The notes beneath the pieces are model-generated. The model was not told the origin of the DNA and did not search any database. It saw only the letters and a program-made list of their open reading frames with translations. Both the position numbers and the translations under genes were made by a program. A stretch of 35,342 bases of DNA from Saccoglossus kowalevskii (taxonomy: Eukaryota > Hemichordata > Enteropneusta > Harrimaniidae): NCBI RefSeq assembly GCF_000003605.2, contig NW_003152252.1, forward strand, positions 694,950-730,291, read 5' to 3'. Numbering within the stretch: position 1 is the first letter of the stretch; each line of letters starts with the position of its first letter. Positions 20,330 through 32,300 of this stretch are shown here, one piece after another.

Positions 20330-23300
20330 CTGTAAAACAAAAGAGATAAAAATATGATGTAAATGCAGCCATAACATAATGTTTACTTATAACAATGTAA
20401 CTGCTGAATTGTTACATTGTCTGAATCATCATAAATGAGGGTCAAAGTATACAAGGGGAAAATGTCTTATCTTCGTTGTTGTTTTTGTTGAAAATCGTAA
20501 AAAATTTCTTGCAATAACTTGAAATTCGGATACAATAACTCAAACAGTTTTTATCAAATTTCTTTCAAACTTGGATATTATATTACTAGTTTGGGATCCC
20601 GGCCAAGTTTAATTTTGGTATGTGTCCTATTTATATTTTTCAAGATATTGATTAGGTTTCTTTTAAAAATGCCTTCTTCTCGTAGTTACAATAACTCAAA
20701 CAATTTTTATCTGCTCATCTTCAAATTGAGGATTCTTATCAATCACTATGAAATATCAACATAGTTAAATTTTAGTGTAACTAGCAAGTGCAAGTTAGGG
20801 GTGAAAATTTGGCTGAAATAAAAATGAATGAAAGCATTGGATGCGCTATTTGGCTAAATGTGTACATTTACAAGAGTTATGCCATAAAATAAACACACAC
20901 TAGCTACACTGCCGTGACATATGACACATTAGTGCATACAGTTTGTTTAAATTTGTTTGGATAACCAATTTATACGTTTGGATGAAATAATTTTAAAGAT
21001 AATTGCACCTTCTATTGAAATTCCATGTGTCCCTCAGAACTATAGTTTAACGTCTCCTGTCAAGATGCACATAGAAAACGAGTCAGCAATTTAGCGATAA
21101 ATTTTTATGTTTTGGTGTTCAAAACAAGATGGCGGTGGCGGTGACAGTAATCAGTAATCACAGCCAATATTTTGGTGTATTATTTTGCGCAATTTTAAGT
21201 ATTTATCTATAATTTCTTCTTAATTTAGCACCAAATTGACATAATGTTCTATTAGCTAGAAGTTAAACAAGAAAATTTACCAACAATTATGGACGTTTAT
21301 TTTGTGAAATGTGACAAAAGTTGACTTCAGCATTCAAATCATTAAAGTGACAACTTGGTATATAGGTTTGTAGTGCAAACAATATAAACAATGGTGTCCT
21401 ATGATTCTCTGGTGCAATCCCTGGGAGTGACAGCTGTCCCTTTAAAATATTAAAAACAGTTTTTAATATTATAAGAGACAAATTTTCATCCCTAAACAAT
21501 GATGATTTATCGTAAAAATTTCTTGCAGCGAAAAATTAAGTGATTTACAGTATCTCACAATTATAAATTCACACACATTTATCGGAATAGACTTTTTTCT
21601 GTTCACTGCAAGATTTTGGTGAAGTACGAGTATATCAATGTCATATTACTCTGAATAATCTGGATTTTGACATCAAGTTATCAAAAAGAAAAAAATTCAA
21701 GTTCAAAATCAAATCATTTAGTTTGTGTGGCAGCCGTTCGGTCTGCATCTTCCACACAATAAACGGAAAATCACCTATTGTGAATTTAAAATACTTGATG
21801 ATGCAGTTGAATTCATACTGTTAAGATGAGTATTAACACCTTTCTTTTTAAAGCAAGCAATTCACTTGCGCAACATTTCGCCCAGAACTACTCACCTAAT
21901 ATTTAGACCCAGGAAATTTGTTAAGCTAAATATATAATCACCACCAAATATCATACCAACATAAGTAATTACGATGTTCTGGTAAATAAACAAAAAGAAA
22001 TTATTTTTGAAATAAAACATGCACATTAATTTTTTGTTGTGTTTCACTGAAATTTGAAAGTCAAAATGCGACACCCACCAACCATTTCTCGGGCATGCCA
22101 AGACCAATTTCATTGCAAACATAAATGAACAACACATGTTAGGTTATAGATGCACATTTGTTTTGCAGTTTTGATGCAAGTCTTGTATGAACTGATTTTA
22201 TTTAAAATATGCACATAATGCACATAATGATATTATTTGTACTAACCTTAATACAGCCAACCATTGTTGTTGTTAATGCTGAATTATAATTTGTACAAAG
22301 TAGGGTGGCATACATTAATATAAAACTGAAAAGAAAGTTATATATTAATTATTATAACTGAATGTAAAATGATATAAACTGAATGTAAATTGATAGCCAT
22401 GGATTGTTTAATGGCTGAATTGTTTTTTTTAGTGTTTTGTTTACTGTGAGTATTGAACGTCTCATGCATGGATGGATGAGAATATTTACCTTTAATCAGA
22501 ATAGTAAAACAATTGGAGTATTCAGAATGGCAGGGAGTAAATTTTTCCCTTTTTCCGTTATATAACCTTATTTACATTTTGGTGAATAAAAAATTAATCA
22601 GAATATCCTGCTGTTACTGCAAAGCAGTTTCCAGAGGGTGCTCAACAGTCTCTAGAGGGCGATCAACAGTCTCCAGAGGGCGCTCAACAGTCTCCAGAGG
22701 GCGCTCAACAGTCTCCAGAGGGCGTTCAACAGTCTCCAGAGGGCATTCAACAGTCTCCAGAGGGCGCTCAACTGTCTCTAGAGGGCGCCCAGCAGTCTCT
22801 AGAGGGTGCTCAACAGTCACTGGAGGGCGCTCAAAAGTCACTAGAGGGTGCTCAAAAGTCACTAGAGAGTGCTGCACTATTTGCACTGATTAGGGAGAAT
22901 ACTGCAAATGATTTAACTGTGTTAATAAAAATAACTGAGTATTAAATAAATAAACACACCCCATTATACAGGAGAGAAGAAATTGGAAAATAAAGAACTT
23001 ATTGGTCCAGTCGTTGAAAGACAATGCTTTATCCATTTCACCAGTTGTCACGGCGAGTACTGAGGCTGGTAATAACATAAATAATGCATTGTAGTATAGC
23101 AATCCATATTTACCAAGCTCCTGTAATAAAACGATGTAACGATGTCATTATGTGATTTTTACACCTTACTAAATTCTGTGCTCTTCTATATTTTTTCTAT
23201 GCATTCTTTTTTCAGGCTGATGTGGCAGTAAAATTTTGTTTTGGCTCAACTTAGTCTGTGTCTGTTGGTTTAATTTTTTTAAAAGCACATTATTTCTCCT

Positions 23301-26300
23301 GTAAGATTTTTTTGTTTTTAAATTTTCTTTGAAAAACAGCAATGTATGACAGGAATTATTGTAATGAAGACAATAACAACTTTGTCAATCAACGGCAAAG
23401 ATGTCAGGTTTCAAACAGGATGGCCAATTAACATATAGATTTATGTTTGGACTCAAGTTACTCAAAATATAAAAGGCTTTCAATAAAATATTCCTGAAAA
23501 CAACTATAAACCTGAAAAGTTTATTTTTGTGTTTTCCATTTTTCCTTTGCGAGACATTTGTCATTCAGAAAATCTCAATTAGAAATTAGAAAATAGACTG
23601 TAGAATTGGTAGATTCAGCTCTACTGTCAATGTATTACTGTAAAATGGTTTAAATTTCGCTGATTTACCATTTCATGCATATTCAGTGGGTTTCAAAATA
23701 ACGGTTTTATCATTTAGATAATGTGTTCTATGCTAAATTTTACATATTCACTGGGTTTTAATTTAGCACATTTTCCAGTCAGCGAAATAAGCAAAATTAA
23801 AACCCAGTGAATAATTATTCCTTTTACAGTATAAGATACATGTACAATTCGTTGACAACACTACTACATACCTTAGCGTCCAGTTTCTTTTTCATGTATA
23901 CTCCATTAGCAGCTGTGCAGATATTGTTCACTAGTATGTAAGTATACCCCATCATGTCAAATGCTAAGTCATCACTATAAATGAAAATAAAAAATATTTC
24001 AGTTTCAAGAGAGAATGTCAACCTATCGCTCATATAATATTGAGTGTCAAACAGCGTTCATCAGTCAGACCATCAGCGTTTAAGGGTAGTTGCAACTACA
24101 GGAATTTGTCTGAAACTTTGCTGAATTATTCTGAAGAGAAACCTATTTTTTAAGTTGTTCTCCTCCATTGATTACATCTTGCCTATTTTTCAAAAATGTC
24201 ACCACTATACGGCTTAACACTATGGGGAAATCGCATAGTAATTACTTTAATGGAAACATGTCCAGGTACCGTACACCCGATTTTTATTTGTTCTTTTTCA
24301 TTTTTTTGATGGAACTTACCAACCAGAAAATAACAAGTAATTGTAGAGCTCTTCACATTTTAACATTTTTTGCTAGTTAGCAAAAGTAAAAGAAATTCTT
24401 ACCCCCAGAAATAACTAAAAGGCTCTATTAAAATCAAGTCTGAAATCTCACAAGTAATAAATTCAAGTTTGGTGAAGTTTATTTAGGACTAGATTCAGAT
24501 TACCAATTCACTTACCTTGCTGCAATGAGGGCTCCAAATATCATGGAAAAAACTACAATTTGAACTTTTCTAGATGCATTTACACTGAAATTGAACAAAA
24601 AAAAAACACTATAAATGTTGTAAGTACAGTATATGCCACAGATATATAGTACATGTAGTTATGCACTGCACTGCAGTGTAGTACACTGAAATCACATGAC
24701 ATGAACGTCACATGACAGAACATGAACATCACATGACATGCCATGCCTGATCTTACAAATCTTTTATAATCCAGGAAGTCTATAAACTGTCATGATTTGT
24801 AGGTGCAGAGTAGAAACTTGAATGATAATTCATTCATTCAGACATTTCTGTAAATGATTTGGAGTATCTGTAGACTGACATTAAATGACAATATCACTTA
24901 TTCTATATCTACTCCAGATATTTAAAGCACTACAGATGTTCAAATGTCATTGCATAAGTTCACATGAGAATCATATCGAAGACACAATCGCAATGTAATC
25001 ATTTTCATTGTAAATATTTTCTTTTGAACTAAATACATCAATAAATTATCGACTTTATTAACTTATGTGATAAATTTACCAGAGAATATTAGGTTAGAGT
25101 ATTACAGAATGGCAGAGAGTAAAATAGCGGCGTTACGTGGATACTTTTTCTCTTCTTATTATAATGTCATTTACAGTTCCGTGAATAAAAAATTTAAAGT
25201 TTTATTAAAACATCAGTTACATCATTTGCACTATATAATGTTCACCCAAACTGAAATAAAATCATTTTTTCAGGATAAGAAAGCTCTCTCACCCCAAAAC
25301 TAAAGATTAATTTTGTTTATCATCCTGAACTGTTGATGTTGCTCAATGGACAAGTTTTGACAATCAGTCAGTCATTTTCTGTGCAAGAATGAGGGTTGAT
25401 TTCGATCTCGTGCAATTTGTTCATTGCTTTCCTTGGTTCCCGGCTTACTGATGGGCTATCAAACATTTACGCGTCCAAAATGGAATATTTTTACACTAGG
25501 GTGCACAAGTTTCTAAGACAACATCAAAACTTGAAACTTGTCTAATGCACTGGGTCTGTTACACATGAAAATGTAAAGCATCACCTACCCTAGAACGTAG
25601 TACTCAGCTACCATTGTCATAAGTATGGAAAACCTCCTGAGAACTGTAAACATTGGTAAACTACAACAAAGATGATAATAGAAAAATCACTGTAAATGAA
25701 ATTCTATCATTCGTAAAACACTGTATGAATGAGTTTGAAAATTTTATGGATGCTTTTCAATGCTTTTCTATTATGAAATTATGAATAAAAACGTATTTAG
25801 TACTGATCGCATGCCCCTATTTGCAACAGTTTTTGAAATATAACAATTATGCGTATTTAATGAGATCACATGACCAAATATGGTTATATGACATGTCAGC
25901 CACATCTCTTGCCCAAATTACATTTTCCCCATCGAATGTTAGAATATGGTGCTAGTCCGACATTGTGCTGTCTTCACGCTTTTTTTTATTTTGTATAAAT
26001 TTCACATAGTGTTCTTGACATGCCAAATTATATAAAAACTATATTTATATATTTTATCAAGGACTGACATATTAGATATTGAAAGTACATTTTCCAACTG
26101 AATATTTACTAGCGACTGGCAACAACATGTTTGCTTGTCAGGGTATGAGTTAATTGCCGACACATTATTGGTCAGAATGTTGTTCTTATGACATGCACAG
26201 GAAACTCTGACATGTGCATATTAATGAGGTAACATGACAATGTATGGATATGTGATAAGTTAGCCATACATGTACATCTTGTGCTATGCCTTTATTATAG

Positions 26301-29300
26301 CACTGGTTGCTTACAAGCATAGAGTTGTTAAATACAAGCAGAAACATTGTCTAATGTCTTAGTGCAAAAAACTAAATTATTTTAACTTGAAAATTATTTT
26401 CGTTATTTTTGCTTTAGGGATGATTTGGTGGCAATAAAATACAGTGAATACATCTTTTTCATATATTTTACATTCAACTCATCAAAAAACAGTGACAATA
26501 AACACCTCAAAAGTATTTTCAGTACATATAATTTGTTGACTTAAAAACAAGTATCAGAAAATATGGGCACTTTTTGGAACCATTTCCCAGAACTATTTTC
26601 ATTGAATAATTTGATAAAAAAAAAATAATAGTACATGTCAAAACTATAATAACCCACCCTATAATATATGAACTCATTAATTTGTATCCATATGTGAGCA
26701 AACAACATTTTAAGACCAATGGTAATTTGCTAAAAAATTCCCATTTTCATTAATGTCAGACTACTTTTTTCGTGCAAAAAGTAATTTGGCAATCATACTA
26801 TTTATCATACATTGTATACAACAAAGTCATATCGTAAAAGTCAAGAAAATCAGGTGATATGTTTTAATGGTAGCCTTGCTCAATTAATAATTAATCAATT
26901 GAGTTAATCAACAGTAACCGATAGTTACACACACAAAAGTAAAATAAACACATATAATACCAGCATGTACAATAATGTCAATACTAAGTTACTGCATGAT
27001 GCCCAGGAACCAACAATATCCAGAAAATAATAGTAATCATGAAAACTGCCATCTTTTGGTCAGTTCTATTACAACATTGGAATATTCCTTCAAATACAGA
27101 GTACAGGTTTGTTACGATTAAAACACAGATTTGAATACGAAAGACTATTCATAAAAAAAATGAAACAAGATGTCTATGAATCTGAATACACCGGTATTCG
27201 AACATTTTTTTCAAGAACAGTTTTATAAAATGATGATATGACCTTGAATTCCCATACTTACTTTAAACGTTTTGTACTTCCCAAACCAAATACTAAATTT
27301 CCCATGTAAATAAGAGGCAGTGGCCATATCTAGAACAAAATAAATATAAAATCATTAGATATAATTAGAGATTTTGTCTTGTGACAAAAATAGCCAATTT
27401 TTTTGAGTAAAAACTGAGAATTTACTCAAATTTTGTCTGTTGGCTCCAAAATTAGGGTTCAATTCCAGAAATATTGAAGAATAGAAGAAATGAGTACAGA
27501 ATAATTTGAGCGAGAAAGTCTTGTGGTGATAAGATTAGGGTTTACATGTAATAGTAAATTTGAGACTCCTTGGCAAGAATAATACAACACAGATTGACAC
27601 ATTCAAAACATTTAATGGAATCCTGTTAATCTGATCCAGCAAACAAATAACAAATCTACATCCATAGTGGAATTGGGAACAATTTCAGAATACAAAATTT
27701 GCTTGAGGACTTTATTCAGTCATTTACAATATGTTTAGTTTCATCAAGGCATTGGGACAATAAATAAACGCATAGTTGGGAAACACAAAAATTTACAGGT
27801 ACTCTTTTTATGGTGACCATATGGTTTTTATTAGTTTTTCATGAATAGAACATGAAATGGGTCAAGTAGGCACAACCTTAATGTGTAAAAAATGGCATAA
27901 TGAAATAAATTCAATGGTGGATGATGTGTCACATATCATTTGTTGGTAACTATGATTACTCACAATGGTTCCGTCCCATCAACTACCTGTGGCTTAGCCA
28001 AACTGTGATGCTATGTTCATGTAAGATCTGAATCAATAGTTGGTGTTCTTTCTAACAATTTGGGAGTTTGTGAAAACAAGCCATTGAGAATGTCACAGCC
28101 TTCTTCCTTATACATTAATATCAATGAACAGTCAGCATGCTTCGTTTTGTACAAGTGCATGTTTCAGTTCTATGCTGTGAACTAAATGTTTTGGACTGCT
28201 GCATATGTGAATAAATAATGGATAAGTTGGAAAAAAATGAAAAACAAAATGGCTGCCAGTTGTCCATCTTAGATCAGATCATTGATATGCTAGAATACCA
28301 TGTTTTGACTCAACAAGAATTTGAGATATAAACAGCACCTAAAAATTGTCAATTTGCATTAAACAAAATGTCTACCCGCCAACCATCTTAGATTGGATTG
28401 TGACAAAAATCAACTTTCATTTTAATATGCGCTACACAAATGTCTGTTTACCACGTTTGGACCTAATTGAACATTTGTGAATTTGAAATGTATGCAGAAT
28501 TTCATCGAACAAAATGTCTACCAGTCCACCATCTTGGACTGGATCATGAAGTGGATCAACTTTTGTCTGTGTGTCAAATAAGGACCTACATGTAGATGTA
28601 ACTTTACAGTGCAAATTTGAGACATAAGCAGAGCAAACCAATTGACAGAGCCTAAATAATTACAGTAGTCGCTTTTTCCAGGCTGTGCCTGAATGGGGAC
28701 TTAAAAATGAATTCAGAAAATGAAGCATTGTACAATGTACAGTATTTGACATTTGTCTCTATACTAGTACTTCTTTCATAGAGAAATTTCTTAAGAGAAA
28801 GAGAGTCTAAATTCATGCCATTGAATACCATTGAATTGGCAGTCTGCTGACTAGACATTTCTACATATAAAACCAAATGCACAAAATTAGACCAAGATCA
28901 TCATCACATTGCCACTGTACAGTACTTACTTTATCTGGTATCTCTCTAGTGCAATCTGGAAATGATACAATTTTGAATTCTTTTGCTGCAGCTAAAACTA
29001 CAATTGTTGCAAGCATCTGCAAAACAAAACAATAAATAAAACTTTTGTTATAAATAGCGCCAACAAAATTAAATAAGTCATGACATTAGGCAGTCCCAAC
29101 TGAGTTTGAAAATTACAAGTACAAACTATGGAAAAACTTAAGAAATTCAAACTATTTTTTTTTTTAAATTATGAATTTCAATTATTATAGTTGTATGAAG
29201 AATTTACAATGCTTTTACATTTTTACTACCATAGCTATCAACTAGTTATCATTTTATAAATGCAACCAACCAATTAGAGAGTTAACACTGTACTGATATC

Positions 29301-32300
29301 AATTTGATAATAAATTCTAACTTTAAATCTAGTTAATAAATTTGAACTTTAAATCTAGTTAATAAATTTGAACTTTAAATCTAGTTAATAAATTTGAACT
29401 TTAAATCTAGTTATTAAATGTAAACTTTAAATCTAGTTAATAAATTTGAACTTTAAATCTGGTTAATAAATTTGAACTTTAAATCTGGTTAATAAATTTG
29501 AACTTTAAATCTAGTTAATAAATTTGAACTTTAAATCTAGTTAATAAATTTGAACTTTAAATCTAGTTATTAAATTTAAACTTTAAATCTGGTTAATAAA
29601 TTTGAACTTTAAATCTGGTTAATAAATTTGAACTTTAAATCTGGTTAATAAATTCCAACTTTAAATCTAGTTAATAAATTTGAACTTTAAATTTGGTTAA
29701 TAAATTTGAACTTTAAATCTAGTTAATAAATTTGAACTTTAAATCTGGTTAATAAATTTGAACTTTAAATCTGGTTAATAAATACTCCATAAACCTACCT
29801 GACCAATGCCTAAAACTTGAAAAGCAGGAAATCTGAAAAAAAAGTTGAAGTAATTAATGTTTCTTACTTAAAAATGTGTGTGAACAAATTCAGCAAGAAT
29901 CTTTTTCTTGTTTTTCATGGTCGAATTGTTAAAAACCATGTCAGTCAAAATTAGAATTTGATATGGAAGGTTTCTGTTCAGTAAACTGTGTCTTCTTGCT
30001 AAGATGACAGTTATAGAGAATACCAATGTTCACAAAAAGATGAAAATACCGCACAAAACATCTGAACAAAGAAATATAACTAAAAAAGACACATAAAAGA
30101 TTTATCACATTCGCTTTATTTAGTAACTGACTTGATGGCGGATGTGAGTTCATATATGTAAGCTTGAAATAAAAGATCTTTTCGTTATTTTGATTTTTTC
30201 AGGTCTGTCATAATTTGTTGTATGAAGTATGACAAGCAACCTGATGGTCGAAATAGCTCCCCTGTCTGACAAGAACATTATGGGAGCCAAGTTCAGCAAT
30301 GCACACTCATATACAAAAATGTGGTTAAACACACAAACACGTATTTTTCTTCTGTTATAAACCTGTCAACTTAACTCCATCAAACCAATTGTTGACAAAA
30401 TAATGTACACCTCAAACATCGAAAAATTAAGGTTGGTAGTTTCAAGAAGAATTCATTTTTAACAAAACTATTCGCCAAAAAATAAAGATTGAATATTGTC
30501 ACAAAATGAACAAATCTGACCTACACAAGGTACCTACATACCAAGTATCAAAGCAATTGAGCTGGTAGTTTTCAAGAAGAAGTCGAAAATGCAATTGTTG
30601 ACGGACGACAGGCGATAACGGACACCTCATCTGTATCCGCTCTGTCAACCTCATTAATATACACCCTTTTCAACAGATGTTAGAAAGAAAAGATCAGCTA
30701 AATTATAAATAAAATAAGATGGAAGCATTCAACACTGAAAATAAAATTTTCAAAATCTTGACTTAACAAATAATAAAATTAGTACGATAATGGTTAAAGA
30801 ATTGTTTACTTGTGGCTTTACTTGTCAATATCACTGTAAAAGAAAAATTCAAACAGAATCTTTGTATGCTAAAAATTAAGACATGTGTCCAATACATATC
30901 AAAAAGACTTAAATCATACAACTAAAAGTATTATACAAAAGGGATAAATTTGATTGTACATCTGTGATGGTCTTATGAGCTGAATTTTCTATTCTACATT
31001 TATTTTTTTAATAGTAAAGTTACATGTATCTAGACAGAAGAACTATTACCTAAGAAAAAGAGAAATGACCAGCCCAATTACCAGTACAAGAGGTACATTT
31101 ATGAGTGTGGAAATGGGAAAGGATCTTTGTCAGATTAGCACTAGATTCCTGTTAGATCTATTTTCACTTGTCATATTATTTTTGATTATCCTGACTGATA
31201 ATTTAGATTAGTATTTTGACAAAGAATGTACAAGTAGAAATTTAATGACATCCAGATCGGTGTTACATGAGCAAAAATTAATTTCAAACCAAAATAAAAC
31301 ATTTACATGTACCATCACACTTTGTTGAAATCTAAAGAAGATGCTTGGCCATAGAAACCATTTGGTAATGCCTGTTAGCCAGAAGTCTTTGCTAGAGTCC
31401 TTCACTCATTTGGTTGAAATGCAGCCATGCAGTACCGGGGTAGTTCTAGAGGTTTTAAACCATAATTTGAATTTTATCATGAAATGCATAAAACCAGGTT
31501 TCACAAGGGTGTGAATTTGCAGGCAGTTCAACTGGGATCTACCTTCTGCGTTCATGGCAGTAAATTGATCAATCTTTGAATGAAGAACGTGGATCTTTCA
31601 GGATAAATACTTAAAAATGTCCATAAAACAAATTCACACCTTTATGAAACTCAGTGTAGTACAAACACTACAACACTCAATAAATAAACACACATACAGT
31701 CTTGGTTAATTTTTCAAATTCGTGGAGCTGACTTATTTGAACAACCTATTTATGTAGCCATAGCTTTCTGTGGCAACACTTTGTGTAATGTAATTTAGCT
31801 ATTCTGTTAACAAAACAGTGTCTCACACTGCAAAAATGCAGTTCCAGTCTTTCTTGTAGTCACAGTAAAATCTTTGAAATGTTTAACTTTGTTAATGCTG
31901 TGTAAATCTTATGATCTTATGAAATGTTTCCTAATTTTATTTTAAATTGCCATCAATTTATTTTGGCTTTAAATACCATCATGGAAATTATTTTAGCTAA
32001 AACTGTATAAGCTCTTAATAAATAAGACAGGGATTATGTATTCAGCAGCAGGGTTATTAAGCCCACCAACACACACAGCAGTATTAAAGGCCCAGGTATA
32101 CTATAAATATGCTTCTAAGCAATAGGGATTATTTCCTTAAAAGTCACGCTGTAGTAAACAGCTCCAGCCAACCTCCGGTAAAGATGCGATTTCTCATACT
32201 TATAATAGGTCGATTATGTCGTGCCAAAGTGGGTGTATGTGACTATGAATATCATAGCAGTGACTGTGTGTAGTATTTATGACAATAAATAGTGTAAGAG

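Noticed and set aside
22513-22893. Open frames on both strands with seven-residue repeats (STVSRGR; LETVERP)
   Set aside because: They come entirely from the 21-bp minisatellite, whose period is divisible by three; the DNA array explains both.
31041-31110. Hydrophobic minus-strand stretch that looked like a membrane helix ([18 protein letters not shown])
   Set aside because: Phase and residue content do not fit between SLC35D1 exons 1 and 2, whose junction completes a Lys codon directly.
31208-31405. 65-codon minus-strand frame in SLC35D1 intron 1
   Set aside because: No match to the transporter, which is accounted for without it.
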